Source of the DNA: Pseudomonas sp. R4-35-07 | GTDB lineage: Bacteria > Pseudomonadota > Gammaproteobacteria > Pseudomonadales > Pseudomonadaceae | Length of the DNA: 64,000 bases | Direction of reading: 5' to 3' | NCBI RefSeq assembly: GCF_003852235.1 | Contig: NZ_CP027732.1 | Coordinates: forward strand, 62,001 to 126,000 | Shown here: positions 9,223 to 19,585 of the stretch, in pieces | Numbering within the stretch: the stretch's first letter is position 1 | Layout: every line of letters begins with the position of its first letter | The notes under the pieces: model-generated | Told to the model about the DNA's origin: nothing | Database searches by the model: none | The model's input: the letters and a program-made list of their open reading frames with translations, nothing else | Translations under genes and position numbers: made by a program

Positions 9223-11364
9223 ATGAGTACCAAGAAGCCAGGCACCCCGCCGAAGAGTGAACTCGCGGGTACCGATACCCTGGACCGAGGCAATACCAAC
9301 ACCAAATTGCAGGCGTTGGAAGAATTCCGTTCCGATGCGACCGGCCAAGCCCTGCGCACTAACCAGGGCGTGAAGATCTCCGACAACCAGAACACCTTGA
9401 AGGTCGGTGCCCGTGGCCCTTCGCTGCTGGAAGACTTCATCATGCGTGAAAAAATCACGCACTTTGACCATGAACGCATCCCGGAGCGCATCGTGCATGC
9501 CCGCGGTACCGGCGCCCATGGTTATTTCCAGAGCTACGGCGACCATTCGGCGCTGACCAAGGCTGGTTTCCTACGTACTCCGGAGCATAAAACGCCGGTA
9601 TTCGCGCGTTTTTCCACGGTGCAGGGGCCACGCGGTTCCGGTGACACCGTACGTGACGTGCGCGGTTTTGCCGTGAAGTTTTTCACCGACGAAGGCAACT
9701 TCGACCTGGTGGGCAACAACATGCCGGTATTCTTCATTCAGGACGCGATCAAGTTTCCTGATTTCGTGCACGCCGTTAAGCCTGAACCGCACAACGAGAT
9801 CCCTACAGGCGGCTCGGCCCACGATACGTTCTGGGACTTTGTCTCGCTGGTACCGGAGTCGGCCCATATGGTGGTGTGGGCGATGTCTGACCGCGCCATT
9901 CCGAAAAGCCTGCGTGCAATGCAGGGTTTCGGCGTGCATACCTTCCGTCTGATCAACACCGAAGGCAAATCGAGCTTTGTGAAGTTTCACTGGCGGCCAA
10001 AGGTCGGTACCTGCTCGCTTGTGTGGGACGAAGCGCAAAAGCTGGCCGGTAAAGATACCGATTACCACCGTCGCGACCTATGGGAATCGATTGAAAGCGG
10101 CGACTACCCCGAGTGGGAACTGGGCGTTCAGATCGTTGCAGAAGAAGACGAGCATAAGTTCGACTTCGACCTGCTCGACCCGACCAAGATCATCCCCGAA
10201 GAGTTGGTGCCGATCACCCCGCTGGGCAAGATGGTGCTTAACCGCAACCCGGACAATTTCTTTGCCGAGGTCGAGCAGGTTGCGTTCTGCCCAGGCCATA
10301 TCGTACCGGGCATCGACTTCACCAACGACCCGCTGCTGCAAGGTCGTCTGTTTTCCTACACGGATACCCAGATCAGCCGTCTCGGCGGGCCGAACTTCCA
10401 TGAGATCCCGATCAATCGCCCGGTCGCACCGAACCACAACAACCAGCGCGATGCCCTGCATCGCAGCGTGATCGATAAGGGCCGCGCAGCCTATGAGCCG
10501 AACTCCATCGACAGCGGCTGGCCGAAGGAAACGCCTGCGGGTCCGACCGACGGCGGTTTTGAGACCTACTACGAGCGCATCGATGCGAACAAGGTCCGCG
10601 AGCGCAGTGAGTCGTTTGGCGACCATTTCTCCCAGGCCACGCTGTTTTTCAACAGCATGAGCCACCACGAGAAAGAGCACATCATCGCCGCCTACAGCTT
10701 CGAGTTGGGCAAGGTCGAGCGCGAACATATTCGTGCCCGCCAGGTGAATGAGATCCTGGCTAACATCGACCTGGAACTGGCCAAGCGCGTGGCGCAGAAC
10801 CTGGGCCTGCCAGCGCCGACCAAAGGCACGGTGCCTGTACGTGAAACATCGTTGAAGCAATCGCCGGCATTGAGCCAGGTGAATTTGCTGTCTGGCGACA
10901 TCAAGACGCGCAAAGTGGCGATTCTGGCGGCTAACGGCGTAGACGGTGCAGCGATTGATGCACTCAAAGCTGCACTTGAGGCTGAAGGTGCGCACGCCAA
11001 GTTGCTGGGGCCGACTTCGGCGCCTGTGACCACTGCCGATGGCAAGTCACTGCCGGTGGATGCGTCGATGGAAGGCATGCCGTCCATTGCGTTTGACGCA
11101 GTGTTTATCCCTGGCGGTAAAGAGTCGGTCAAAGCGCTGAGCGGCGACGGTGTGGCGCTGCACTACGTGCTGGAAGCGTACAAGCACTTGAAGGCTATCG
11201 CGGTGGCCAGTGACGTGAAGCCTTTGTTGGATCTGCTGAAGCTGGAGGCGGATGCGGGGTTGATCGTGGGTGCGGATGCCAAGGCGTTCAAGGCGTTCTT
11301 TGCCGCGATTGCCCAGCATCGGGTCTGGGATCGGGAGCCTAAGGCCAAGGCGATTCCGGCTTAA
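9223..11364 (+). CDS. katE: Large-subunit monofunctional catalase HPII
   Basis: Heme catalase that disproportionates hydrogen peroxide. The 713-residue length marks a clade-2 large-subunit catalase. The distal histidine lies in [15 protein letters not shown] (near residue 92), the distal asparagine in [17 protein letters not shown], and the proximal heme tyrosine in [17 protein letters not shown] (near residue 379). From about residue 565 there is a flavodoxin/GATase-I-like C-terminal domain ([12 protein letters not shown] and [10 protein letters not shown]), typical of this clade. It stands alone and is followed by a REPIN. Confidence 0.97.
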   Translation: MSTKKPGTPPKSELAGTDTLDRGNTNTKLQALEEFRSDATGQALRTNQGVKISDNQNTLKVGARGPSLLEDFIMREKITHFDHERIPERIVHARGTGAHGYFQSYGDHSALTKAGFLRTPEHKTPVFARFSTVQGPRGSGDTVRDVRGFAVKFFTDEGNFDLVGNNMPVFFIQDAIKFPDFVHAVKPEPHNEIPTGGSAHDTFWDFVSLVPESAHMVVWAMSDRAIPKSLRAMQGFGVHTFRLINTEGKSSFVKFHWRPKVGTCSLVWDEAQKLAGKDTDYHRRDLWESIESGDYPEWELGVQIVAEEDEHKFDFDLLDPTKIIPEELVPITPLGKMVLNRNPDNFFAEVEQVAFCPGHIVPGIDFTNDPLLQGRLFSYTDTQISRLGGPNFHEIPINRPVAPNHNNQRDALHRSVIDKGRAAYEPNSIDSGWPKETPAGPTDGGFETYYERIDANKVRERSESFGDHFSQATLFFNSMSHHEKEHIIAAYSFELGKVEREHIRARQVNEILANIDLELAKRVAQNLGLPAPTKGTVPVRETSLKQSPALSQVNLLSGDIKTRKVAILAANGVDGAAIDALKAALEAEGAHAKLLGPTSAPVTTADGKSLPVDASMEGMPSIAFDAVFIPGGKESVKALSGDGVALHYVLEAYKHLKAIAVASDVKPLLDLLKLEADAGLIVGADAKAFKAFFAAIAQHRVWDREPKAKAIPA

Positions 11365-11389
11365 TTATTGGGCTGTTTGTTAAATCGTC

Positions 11390-11461
11390 ATCGGGGGCAA
11401 GCCCCCTCCCACACTTGAACGTATTCACAGTTCAAAATGTGGGAGGGGGCTTGCCCCCGAT
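11390..11461. repeat. REPIN after katE
   Basis: Two REP cores in outward orientation (reverse core first) bound a spacer with its own inverted repeat TTGAA / TTCAA. The 72-base element is almost the same as the one at 34060-34131 (4 differences by my alignment). It lies between the convergent katE and PA5502-like genes. Confidence 0.9.
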
Positions 11462-11465
11462 GCTT

Positions 11466-12185
11466 TTAGTCGGCTTTACGCGGGATCAGCACAACCTGCG
11501 CCGGAATGTGTTTCAAAATTTGCCGGTGAATCTTCAGCTCATACCCTGCATCAATGCGCTTCACCCGTTTGGTCAGCAACGTGGCCAACCACGGGTAATC
11601 TTCGGTACGTGGCACCTGAATGCTGACGTCGCACTGGTAATTCACCACGTCGGTGGCGATGGCATCCAACTGATGGCGCATGGCTTCGACATCCGCCAGG
11701 TTCAACGCCACGGTGGTGCTCGGCGCCGCCGGGTCGATGACCTTGGCGGCGGGCTTGGCTTCGGCGGCTTTCAAGGCGGCCTCGGCCTGATCCAGCTCGG
11801 CTTTGCGCGCATGGCTGATGGCGCTGTTGACGCCACCGGTCAGGGCCGGGGCCTTGGGCATCAGTGCGCGGGCACGGCTCAGGGCTGTGGCGGCGGCGTT
11901 GACGTCGCCCTTTTGCAGCACGATCTGGCTGCGCTGCAGGTAGGCTTCGGCCAATTGCCGCTGGTAAGCCTCGAGCGCCGGATCGTTGGGCGATTGGGCC
12001 TGCAACGTGGCGAGCTGGTCTTCGGCGGTGGCCAATTCGCTGCTGGCCAGGTTTTGCTCCAGTTGCGCGATGGCCGCAGCACGCGGATCCAGCGCTTCGG
12101 GGGCGGCGGGCGGTGTGCTTTGACAGGCGCCCAGCAGCAGGGAAAATGCGGCAAGGAGCAGATAACGGAAGGTGAACGGCTTCAT
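11466..12185 (-). CDS. Outer-membrane or periplasmic lipoprotein next to znuB (PA5502-like)
   Basis: A 239-residue protein with a lipoprotein signal (lipobox LLLGAC, cysteine at residue 20). Residues 30-150 are an alanine-rich helical region resembling TPR-like repeats, and the C-terminal part (about 165-239) has a compact domain with YQCDVSIQVPRTEDYPWL. It follows znuB by 37 bases on the same strand, so it may be expressed with the zinc genes. The family is conserved at this place in Pseudomonas; no function is known to me. Confidence 0.85.
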   Translation of the reverse strand: MKPFTFRYLLLAAFSLLLGACQSTPPAAPEALDPRAAAIAQLEQNLASSELATAEDQLATLQAQSPNDPALEAYQRQLAEAYLQRSQIVLQKGDVNAAATALSRARALMPKAPALTGGVNSAISHARKAELDQAEAALKAAEAKPAAKVIDPAAPSTTVALNLADVEAMRHQLDAIATDVVNYQCDVSIQVPRTEDYPWLATLLTKRVKRIDAGYELKIHRQILKHIPAQVVLIPRKAD

Positions 12186-12222
12186 TCCTGCGACTCTCTA
12201 TTTGCGCAAAAAGCGAGCAAGT

Positions 12223-13011
12223 CTACACCCCTCGACGGGGCAGGACAAAACTCAGCAGAAACAGGGCGGCCGCCGATACTACGATCGACGGCCCGGCCGG
12301 TGTGTCCTTGAACCATGACAACGCCAGGCCTCCACACACTGCCAGCATGCCCAACAGGCTTGCGCCGATTGCCATTTGCTCCGGCGAACGAGCATGGCGC
12401 TGAGCGGCGGCTGCGGGAATGATCAACAGCGAGGTGATCAACAATACGCCGACAATCTTCATCGCGACAGCGATCACCACCGCGATCAATAACATCAGCG
12501 CCAGGCGCAGGGCCGGCACGGGCAAACCTTCCACCGTGGCGAGTTCCTCGTGCACGGTGATCGCCAGCAGCGGGCGCCACAGGCTCACCAGCAGCACCAG
12601 CACGGCCGCGCTGCCGCCTAGGATCCATATAAGATCGACAGGGCTGATCGCCAGCAGATCGCCAAACAGGTAGGCCATCAGGTCGATGCGCACTTCATGC
12701 ATGAAGCTCAGCACCACCAGGCCCAGGGACAAGGTACTTGGCGCCAGGATGCCCAGCAGCGTATCGGAGGCCAGGGGTTGGCGCTGTTGCAGCGTCACCA
12801 ACAACACCGCCAGCAGCAGGCAGCCGACAGTGACGGCGATGGTCGGGCTCACATCCAGCAGGAAGCCCATGGCCACGCCGAGCAGCGCGGCATGGGACAA
12901 CGTGTCGCCAAAGTACGCCATGCGCCGCCAGACCACGAACGAGCCCAATGGGCCCGCCACCAGCGCCAAAGCCAAGCCTGCCAGCAGGGCGTAGAGCAGA
13001 AAATCAGCCAT
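12223..13011 (-). CDS. znuB: Zinc ABC transporter permease
   Basis: Inner-membrane channel of the high-affinity zinc importer, ABC-3 family, 262 residues with about eight helices. Conserved features include [18 protein letters not shown] near residue 33 and the HEELATVEG loop near residue 160. The ATG at 13011 overlaps the end of znuC by 8 bases; longer reading-frame extensions upstream would lie within znuC and are not membrane-like. Expression is expected to be coupled to zur-znuC. Confidence 0.96.
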   Translation of the reverse strand: MADFLLYALLAGLALALVAGPLGSFVVWRRMAYFGDTLSHAALLGVAMGFLLDVSPTIAVTVGCLLLAVLLVTLQQRQPLASDTLLGILAPSTLSLGLVVLSFMHEVRIDLMAYLFGDLLAISPVDLIWILGGSAAVLVLLVSLWRPLLAITVHEELATVEGLPVPALRLALMLLIAVVIAVAMKIVGVLLITSLLIIPAAAAQRHARSPEQMAIGASLLGMLAVCGGLALSWFKDTPAGPSIVVSAAALFLLSFVLPRRGV

Positions 13012-13789
13012 GCTTGCAGCTATCTCCATGAACATGAGGGTGGGGTGCGGCGGGGTCGTCAACCACGGCGCCGTGCAGATCATGGGCGTGGTCGTGGTGG
13101 TGATGGTAGATCGCCAGGCTTTGCGCGTTCTTACCGAACAGCTCGACGAACGCCGGGTCGCCGCTGACCTGCTCCGGGTGGCCGGAACAGCACACGTGAC
13201 GGTTGAGGCAGACCACCTGGTCGGTGGTGCTCATCACCAGGTGCAAATCGTGAGACACCATCAGCACACCGCAGCCGTGACGGTCGCGCAAGCGGGTGAT
13301 CAGGCTGTATAGCTCGGCTTGCCCGGCGACGTCGACGCCTTGCACGGGCTCATCGAGCACCAGCAGCTCTGGCTCGCGCAACAGCGCGCGGGCCAGCAGC
13401 ACGCGCTGCATTTCACCGCCGGAGATGCTCTGCACCGGGCTGTCGATCACCTGTTCGGCGCCGACTTCCTTGAGCGCCGCCTGCGCGCGGGCACGGTCGA
13501 CCGCCGGTACCAGGCGCAGGAAGCGCAGTACGGAAAGCGGGAGTGTCGGGTCTACGTGCAGCTTCTGCGGCATATAGCCCACGCGCAGTTTGGGCCTGCG
13601 CCATACGCTGCCACGGTCGGGCTTGAGCAGGCCCAGCACGGCGCGCACCAGGGTGGTCTTGCCGGCGCCATTGGGGCCGATCAGGGTAACGATCTGCCCC
13701 GGCTCCACACTCAATGCGATGTCATCCAGCACGTTTTGCCCGGCGAACGTGACCCCAACCTGCTCCAGGCGGATTAACGCGTTGCTCAT
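13004..13789 (-). CDS. znuC: Zinc ABC transporter ATP-binding protein
   Basis: ATPase of the zinc importer, 261 residues. Walker [14 protein letters not shown] (about residues 38-50), signature [15 protein letters not shown], Walker [13 protein letters not shown] and switch VSHDLH are intact. The C-terminal tail is rich in histidine ([14 protein letters not shown] and [13 protein letters not shown]), a common feature of ZnuC. The ATG at 13789 overlaps the zur stop by one base (TGATG). Confidence 0.96.
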   Translation of the reverse strand: MSNALIRLEQVGVTFAGQNVLDDIALSVEPGQIVTLIGPNGAGKTTLVRAVLGLLKPDRGSVWRRPKLRVGYMPQKLHVDPTLPLSVLRFLRLVPAVDRARAQAALKEVGAEQVIDSPVQSISGGEMQRVLLARALLREPELLVLDEPVQGVDVAGQAELYSLITRLRDRHGCGVLMVSHDLHLVMSTTDQVVCLNRHVCCSGHPEQVSGDPAFVELFGKNAQSLAIYHHHHDHAHDLHGAVVDDPAAPHPHVHGDSCKHG

Positions 13790-14271
13790 CAAGCCCCCTG
13801 ACAGCCCGAGCACAGGCCGACCACTTCGACCGTTTGCCCTTCGACGCTGAAGCCGACTTCGGCGGCGCTTTTGATGATGGCGTCACTGATGCTCTTTTGT
13901 TCAAGCTCGATGGCGGCGTGGCACTGGCGGCAAATCAGGAATTGGCCCTGATGCGCGTGTTCCGGGTGGTTGCAGCCGACAAAGGCATTGAGCGAGGCGA
14001 TGCGGTGCACCAGGCCGTTTTCCAGCAGGAAATCCAGCGCGCGGTAAACCGTGGGCGGCGCAGCGCGGCGGCCGTCCTGCTCGCTGAGTACGCCGAGGAT
14101 GTCGTACGCGCCGAGCGGCTTGTGGCTTTGCCACACCAGCTCCAGCACGCGTCGACGCAGCGCGGTCAGGCGCAAACCCTTCTGCGCGCACAGGGTGTCG
14201 GCCTCCGACAGCGCGGTGTGAACGCAGTGAGAGTGGTCGTGGGGACGGCTGGCAAGCGGTGTTATAGGCAT
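13789..14271 (-). CDS. zur: Zinc uptake regulator Zur (Fur family)
   Basis: Zinc-sensing repressor of the znu genes, 160 residues; called Np20 in P. aeruginosa. The N-terminal winged helix contains [23 protein letters not shown] and [19 protein letters not shown]. Structural zinc site cysteines appear in [10 protein letters not shown] and in the C-terminal CSGCQGA, with the histidine-rich [11 protein letters not shown] between. It is the first gene of a zur-znuC-znuB operon and is divergent from znuA, so it likely regulates both directions and itself. Confidence 0.95.
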   Translation of the reverse strand: MPITPLASRPHDHSHCVHTALSEADTLCAQKGLRLTALRRRVLELVWQSHKPLGAYDILGVLSEQDGRRAAPPTVYRALDFLLENGLVHRIASLNAFVGCNHPEHAHQGQFLICRQCHAAIELEQKSISDAIIKSAAEVGFSVEGQTVEVVGLCSGCQGA

Positions 14272-14338
14272 GAGCGGCGACAGATATTTGATAGAGACGT
14301 TATTATGTTACCCGTTCCTACGCCATTGAGTGGTCATC
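14272..14338. promoter_or_regulatory. Divergent zur / znuA control region, probable Zur operator
   Basis: The 67 bases between zur and znuA must carry both promoters. An AT-rich core ACGTTATTATGTTAC at about 14298-14312 resembles the GTTATA/ATAAC elements of Zur boxes, but the match to the 7-1-7 consensus is partial. Zur control of znu genes is established in Pseudomonas; the exact site here is an inference. Confidence 0.45.
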
Positions 14339-15259
14339 GTGTCCCGACTTTTTCCCGTTTTTGTCGTATTTGTCACCAGTTTGTTCATGGCTGGCGCCGC
14401 TCAGGCCGAGGTCAAGGTACTGACCAGCATCAAGCCGCTGCAGCTGATTGCCGCTGCTGTGCAGGACGGTGTAGCGGTTCCGGAGGTGTTGCTGCCACCG
14501 GGCGCATCGCCGCATAACTTCGCGTTGCGCCCATCCGACGTACGGCGCGTGCAGTCGGTAGACCTGCTTTATTGGATCGGTCCGGACATGGAAACATTTT
14601 TGCCGCGCGTGCTGAAAGGCCGTACGGCGACAACGGTGGCCGTGCAGGACCTGCCGGATATGAAACTGCGCCGGTTCGGCGAAGATAGCCACTCCCACGC
14701 CGATGAAGCCGACGAACATGATCACGATCATCGCCCCGGCAGCGTGGATGCACATCTGTGGCTGTCGACGGTGAATGCGCGGGTGATCGCGGCGCGTATG
14801 GCGGCTGACCTCAGTGCCGCCGACCCGGCCAACGCCGCGCGTTACCAGAGCAACGCAAAGGCCTTCGAGGATCGCCTGGATGCGCTGGATGTGCGCCTGA
14901 AGCAGCGTTTGGCCGGCGTTGAGGGCAAACCTTACTTTGTGTTTCACGAAGCCTTTGATTACTTCGAAGACGCCTACGGCTTGAAGCACGCCGGCGTATT
15001 CGCTGTTGCAGCCGAAGTGCAGCCAGGCGCCCAGCATGTGGCGGCGATGCGCACGCGGTTACAGGAAGTGGGCAAGACCTGTGTGTTCAGCGAGCCACCG
15101 TTGCGACCAAGGTTGGCGGAGACGCTCGTGGCGGGTTTGCCGGTGAAGCTCGCGGAATTGGACGCGCTGGGTGGCTACACCCCGGCCACGGCCCAGGGTT
15201 ACGAGCAGGTGCTGGAAAAACTGGGCAATGATCTGGCCGGATGCCTGGAATCGCTCTGA
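14339..15259 (+). CDS. znuA: Zinc ABC transporter substrate-binding protein
   Basis: Periplasmic zinc-binding protein of the ZnuABC importer, 306 residues from a GTG start at 14339 (an in-frame GTG at 14330 is the alternative). A signal peptide ends at AQA-EVK. The mature protein has cluster A-I features: a first zinc histidine in PHNFALRPSD, a charged histidine-rich loop HSHADEADEHDHDHRP (about residues 119-134), then a ligand in DAHLWLS and another in FHEAFDYF. Standing apart from znuCB and divergent from zur is the usual Pseudomonas arrangement. Confidence 0.95.
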   Translation: MSRLFPVFVVFVTSLFMAGAAQAEVKVLTSIKPLQLIAAAVQDGVAVPEVLLPPGASPHNFALRPSDVRRVQSVDLLYWIGPDMETFLPRVLKGRTATTVAVQDLPDMKLRRFGEDSHSHADEADEHDHDHRPGSVDAHLWLSTVNARVIAARMAADLSAADPANAARYQSNAKAFEDRLDALDVRLKQRLAGVEGKPYFVFHEAFDYFEDAYGLKHAGVFAVAAEVQPGAQHVAAMRTRLQEVGKTCVFSEPPLRPRLAETLVAGLPVKLAELDALGGYTPATAQGYEQVLEKLGNDLAGCLESL

Positions 15260-15275
15260 CTGCCACTGCAGATCA

Positions 15276-15310
15276 AATGTGGGAGGGGGCAAGCCCCCTC
15301 CCACATTTTT
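15276..15310. terminator. Perfect REP-derived hairpin between znuA and thrB
   Basis: A near-perfect palindrome, ATGTGGGAGGGGGC then AA then GCCCCCTCCCACAT, followed by TTTTT on the plus strand and preceded by AAA (bidirectional). It looks like a REPIN whose spacer and inner halves have been deleted. It lies between convergent genes and should end both transcripts. Confidence 0.8.
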
Positions 15311-15324
15311 GACCGAGCAGGTCT

Positions 15325-16278
15325 TTAGAGCGCAAACGGCAGGTGGACGCTGACTTGCTGGCGTTGCGCCAAGCGCTGCTCGAACTCCGCCGGGTCATGA
15401 ATCAACACATCCTGCCCCGCAAACGACTCGGCTGCGATCAGCCGCGACAGCCAGAACCGCACGCACGCCACGCGCAGCATGGTCGGCCACAGCTCGGCTT
15501 CCTTCGCAGTAAACGGCCGCAGCCCCGCGTAAGCCCCAAGCAATGCACGGGCGCGCTGCCCATCGATCACGCCGTCGGCATCCGAACACCAGTCATTCAA
15601 GGCGATGGCGACGTCGTACAGCATCGGCCCCGAGCAGGCGTTGTAGAAGTCGATCAGGCCGGTCAGGTGCGTGCCTTCGAACATCGCGTTGTCGCGAAAC
15701 AGGTCGGCGTGAACGTTGGCGCGCGGCAGGGCAAGGATATGCGCCTTGTGGGCCTGGATCTCGCCCAAGGCGTCCTGCAGAAGCCGCTGTTGCGCGTCGT
15801 TCAGGTGCGAAATCAACTGCGCGCCTTCAGTGAGCATCCAATCCAGCCCTCGATCGGTCTTGCGTTCCAGCACCTTGTCGCCCTGGGTCGCCAGATGCAG
15901 GTGACCGAGCAAGTCGCCGACTTGGGCGCAATGCTGGGCGTTGGCGTCCTTGATGTGCTTGCCGGCCAGGCGCGGCTGCAGCAGCGCCGGTTTGCCGGCT
16001 AGGGTGCGCAGGGCAACGCCGTCGGTGGTGCGCAGGGCATAAGGCACCGGCAGGTCGGCGTCGTGGAGCACGTCGAGCAGTTCGATGAAGAACGGCATCT
16101 CCGCAACAGGGCCCCGTTCAACCAGGGTCAGGACGTACTCGCCCTGTTCCAGGCTGATAAAGAAGTTGGTGTTTTCGCTACCGGCGGCAATCCCCTGGAA
16201 ATCAAGCAGGCGGCCGAGCCCGTAAGGGGCAAGAAAGGTTTCCAGCTCGGGCCGAGCCAGGGGGGTGAACACAGACAT
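15325..16278 (-). CDS. thrB: Homoserine kinase, aminoglycoside-phosphotransferase fold
   Basis: Phosphorylates homoserine in threonine synthesis. The 317-residue protein belongs to the APH-fold homoserine kinases used by pseudomonads, not the GHMP type of E. coli. The catalytic Brenner motif is NVHADLFRDNAMFEG (about residues 184-198), followed by LIDFYNACSGPMLYD with the metal-binding aspartate. The N-terminal ENTNFFISLEQGEYVLTL forms the nucleotide-binding lobe. It is followed in the leftward direction by the terminator hairpin at 15276. Confidence 0.93.
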   Translation of the reverse strand: MSVFTPLARPELETFLAPYGLGRLLDFQGIAAGSENTNFFISLEQGEYVLTLVERGPVAEMPFFIELLDVLHDADLPVPYALRTTDGVALRTLAGKPALLQPRLAGKHIKDANAQHCAQVGDLLGHLHLATQGDKVLERKTDRGLDWMLTEGAQLISHLNDAQQRLLQDALGEIQAHKAHILALPRANVHADLFRDNAMFEGTHLTGLIDFYNACSGPMLYDVAIALNDWCSDADGVIDGQRARALLGAYAGLRPFTAKEAELWPTMLRVACVRFWLSRLIAAESFAGQDVLIHDPAEFEQRLAQRQQVSVHLPFAL

Positions 16279-16333
16279 GGTTAAAACTGCCGTTACGGGC
16301 GCCGCTCAGGGCGGCGCCGTTGAAGTTAGGGAA

Positions 16334-16624
16334 TCATTTCCATTCGAAGATCTTCCATGACGGGATCAGCATATCCGGCTGGTCAGAACGGATGAAGTTC
16401 GCGTCGGTTCCGTCAGCGCGTACCAGGAAATACGGTGGCGCACCTTTTGGCGTGACCTTGATGGCGTACAGGAAGCCGTTTTGGCGGTATTCCTGGATAG
16501 TCTTGTCGCCTTCCGTGCGAATGGTCACTTCCGGATCGCCCGACGGGGCGTCATCTGCCGCCATGGCAGCCATCGGAGCGAGTGCAATCAAGCCAGTGAA
16601 CAGCAGGCGATTGAATGTACGCAT
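16334..16624 (-). CDS. DUF2782 domain protein, periplasmic
   Basis: A 96-residue protein with a signal peptide (cleavage near AMAA-DD, residue 23) and one small domain with PEVTIRTEGDKTIQEYRQNG and YAIKVTPKGAPPYFLV, matching the DUF2782 family. It lies 55 bases upstream of thrB on the same strand and is divergent from polA. This order is conserved in pseudomonads. Function is unknown. Confidence 0.88.
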   Translation of the reverse strand: MRTFNRLLFTGLIALAPMAAMAADDAPSGDPEVTIRTEGDKTIQEYRQNGFLYAIKVTPKGAPPYFLVRADGTDANFIRSDQPDMLIPSWKIFEWK

Positions 16625-16698
16625 GATAACCTTGTCCCTTTGTTTTCATTGGTCCGGCTATTCTAGCGCCTGACCCGCCGAAAAGGTTGATCCTGCTC

Positions 16699-19494
16699 AT
16701 GAGCCAAGCGCCCCTCGTCCTGGTGGACGGTTCTTCTTATCTGTACCGCGCCTTCCACGCGCTACCACCACTGACCACCTCCAAAGGCCTGCCCACCGGT
16801 GCGGTCAAGGGCGTGTTGAACATGCTCAAGAGCCTGCGCAGGCAATACCCGAACAGCCCGTTCGCCGTGGTGTTCGACGCCAAGGGCGGGACCTTTCGCG
16901 ATGACATGTACGCCGAATACAAGGCCAATCGCCCGAGCATGCCCGATGACATGCGCCTGCAGATCGAGCCTCTGCACCAGAGCGTGATCGCCCTGGGCTT
17001 CCCGTTGCTGTGCGTCGAAGGCGTCGAGGCCGATGACGTGATCGGAACACTGGCCCGCAGCAGCGCGGCCGCTGACCGTCCCGTGGTGATCTCCACCGGC
17101 GACAAGGACATGGCGCAACTGGTGGACGGGCACATTACCTTGGTCAACACCATGACCGGTAGTTCGATGGACATCGAGGGCGTAAAGGAGAAATTCGGCG
17201 TCGCTCCCGAGCAGATCATCGATTACCTGGCGTTGATGGGCGATTCGTCCGACAACATCCCTGGCGTTCCCGGGATTGGCCCGAAGACCGCCTCCGGTTT
17301 GCTGGTGGGTGTGAATGGCGGCCTGAAAGAGCTGTATGAACAGCTGGACATTGTGCCGACCCTGCCGATTCGTGGCGCCAAGACGCTGCCGGCGAAGTTG
17401 GAAGAGCATAAGGAGATGGCGTTCCTGTCCTATCAGTTGGCGACGATCAAGATCGACGTGCCTCTGGATATCGGCCTGGACGACCTGCACCTGATCGAGC
17501 CGGATCGCGAAAAGCTGCTTGAGTTGTACACGCTGCTTGAGTTCAAGAGCTGGTACGAAGAGATCCAGCGCGATACCAAGCGTGTCGAGCTCAAGACCGC
17601 AAACGAGGTTGCGCCCGTTGCTGAAGCGTCGGTTGAGGCGGTGATAGCGGTGCCGGTGGAGTCGGTTTACACCACCATCCTGGACCAAGCCACGTTCGAT
17701 CTGTGGCTGAAGAAGCTCAACGACGCGCCTTTATTTGCCTTCGACACCGAGACCACCGGGATCGACGCCCAACGGGCCCAGTTGGTTGGGCTTTCGTTCG
17801 CGGTGCAGCCCCATGAAGCGGCCTATATCCCGCTGACACATGCCTACACTGGCGTGCCGGATCAATTGGACCGTGACACTGTGCTGCTGGCCTTGAAGCC
17901 GTTGCTGGAGGATCCGACCAAGCTCAAGGTCGGCCAGCACGCCAAGTTCGACATGAATATCCTGGCCAACTGCGCCATCGGCGGCGACCCTGCGCAGGGC
18001 ATCACCGTGCGGGGCATCGCCTTCGATACCATGCTCGAATCCTACGTACTGAACTCCACTGCGACCCGCCATGACATGGACAGCCTGGCGAAAAAATACC
18101 TGGACCACGACACCGTCAGCTTCCAGGACATCGCCGGCAGGGGCGCCAAGCAGCTGACATTCGACCAGATCGCCCTAGAGCAAGCCGGCCCGTACGCGGC
18201 CGAAGATGCCGATGTGACGTTGCGCCTGCACCAGAAGCTGCACGCGCAGCTGGCAGCGATCCCGAGCCTGGCCAGTGTGTTGACGGATATCGAGATGCCG
18301 TTGGTGCCGGTGCTGGCACGTATCGAGCGCCAGGGCGCCCTGGTGGACAAGGCACTGCTCGGCGTCCAGAGCATCGAGCTGGGCAACAAGATGGTCGAGC
18401 TGGAGCGCCAGGCATTCGAGATCGCCGGCGAGGCGTTCAACCTGGGTTCGCCCAAGCAGCTCGGGGCGATTCTCTACGAGAAACTCGGAATGCCGGTGTT
18501 GAAAAAGACCGGCAAGGGCCAGGCATCCACGGCTGAAGAAGTGCTGGCCAAGCTGGCCGAGGATGATTTTCCGCTGCCCAAGGTGCTCATGCAGTACCGC
18601 AGCATGAGCAAGCTGAAAAGCACCTATACCGACCGCCTGCCGGAACAGATCAACCCGCGTACCGGCCGTATTCATACGTCTTACCATCAGGCGGTGGCGG
18701 CGACCGGGCGTTTGTCCTCCAGCGATCCGAACCTGCAGAACATCCCGGTGCGCACCGCCGAAGGGCGGCGCATTCGCCAGGCGTTTATCGCACCCAAAGG
18801 CTACAAGCTGCTGGCAGCGGACTATTCGCAGATCGAGCTGCGGATCATGGCGCACCTGTCGAAGGACGAAGGGTTGATGAACGCCTTTCGCAACGACCTT
18901 GACGTGCACACCGCCACGGCCGCCGAGGTATTCAAGGTTGAATTGACCGAGGTCACCTCCAACCAGCGCCGCAGTGCCAAGGCGATCAATTTCGGCCTGA
19001 TCTACGGCATGGGCGCCCAGAAGCTCGGCAAGGACATTGGCGTCGATACCAAGACCGCCAAGGCTTATATCGATGTGTACTTCGCCCGCTATCCCGGCGT
19101 GCGCGAATACATGGAGCGCACCCGCGCCCAGGCGGCGGACCAGGGTTTTGTGGAAACCTTCTTCGGGCGGCGCCTGTACGTGCCGGATATCAACTCCAAC
19201 AAGCCTCAGGAGCGCGCGGCGGCAGAGCGCACCGCGATCAACGCGCCCATGCAGGGCACGGCGGCAGACATCATCAAGAAAGCCATGGTGAAGGTGGACA
19301 ACTGGCTGACCGAGTCGGGCCTGGACGCCAAGGTCATCCTCCAGGTGCATGACGAACTGGTACTGGAGGTGCGTGAGGATCTGATCCCGGAGGTCAGCCA
19401 GAGAATCCGCGAACACATGAGCGCTGCCGCGCAGTTGGACGTGCCCCTGGTGGTGGACGTGGGCGTTGGCGATAACTGGGACGAGGCCCATTGA
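16699..19494 (+). CDS. polA: DNA polymerase I
   Basis: Repair polymerase that also removes Okazaki primers. The 931-residue protein has all three domains: 5' nuclease (1-290; VDGSSYLYRAFHALP, GVEADDVIGTLA, GDSSDNIPGVPGIGPKTA), an intact 3'-5' proofreading domain (from about 345; FAFDTETTGIDA with the D-x-E pair), and the polymerase domain (from about 560). Polymerase motif A is LLAADYSQIELRIMAHL, motif B RRSAKAINFGLIYGMG, motif C LQVHDELVLEV. The ATG at 16699 starts the conserved N terminus. Confidence 0.98.
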   Translation: MSQAPLVLVDGSSYLYRAFHALPPLTTSKGLPTGAVKGVLNMLKSLRRQYPNSPFAVVFDAKGGTFRDDMYAEYKANRPSMPDDMRLQIEPLHQSVIALGFPLLCVEGVEADDVIGTLARSSAAADRPVVISTGDKDMAQLVDGHITLVNTMTGSSMDIEGVKEKFGVAPEQIIDYLALMGDSSDNIPGVPGIGPKTASGLLVGVNGGLKELYEQLDIVPTLPIRGAKTLPAKLEEHKEMAFLSYQLATIKIDVPLDIGLDDLHLIEPDREKLLELYTLLEFKSWYEEIQRDTKRVELKTANEVAPVAEASVEAVIAVPVESVYTTILDQATFDLWLKKLNDAPLFAFDTETTGIDAQRAQLVGLSFAVQPHEAAYIPLTHAYTGVPDQLDRDTVLLALKPLLEDPTKLKVGQHAKFDMNILANCAIGGDPAQGITVRGIAFDTMLESYVLNSTATRHDMDSLAKKYLDHDTVSFQDIAGRGAKQLTFDQIALEQAGPYAAEDADVTLRLHQKLHAQLAAIPSLASVLTDIEMPLVPVLARIERQGALVDKALLGVQSIELGNKMVELERQAFEIAGEAFNLGSPKQLGAILYEKLGMPVLKKTGKGQASTAEEVLAKLAEDDFPLPKVLMQYRSMSKLKSTYTDRLPEQINPRTGRIHTSYHQAVAATGRLSSSDPNLQNIPVRTAEGRRIRQAFIAPKGYKLLAADYSQIELRIMAHLSKDEGLMNAFRNDLDVHTATAAEVFKVELTEVTSNQRRSAKAINFGLIYGMGAQKLGKDIGVDTKTAKAYIDVYFARYPGVREYMERTRAQAADQGFVETFFGRRLYVPDINSNKPQERAAAERTAINAPMQGTAADIIKKAMVKVDNWLTESGLDAKVILQVHDELVLEVREDLIPEVSQRIREHMSAAAQLDVPLVVDVGVGDNWDEAH

Positions 19495-19585
19495 TTTTGC
19501 GGTTGCGCCATCACCGCGCGTGATGGCACGGCGCTTTAGATCGGAAACTGCCGTCAGTTATTTCCAAGAGTTTTTTGAACCCGCC

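Noticed and set aside
18175..19491. 438-residue frame antisense to polA
   Set aside because: Fully inside polA on the other strand, rich in His/Gln/Arg, no ribosome binding site or domain.
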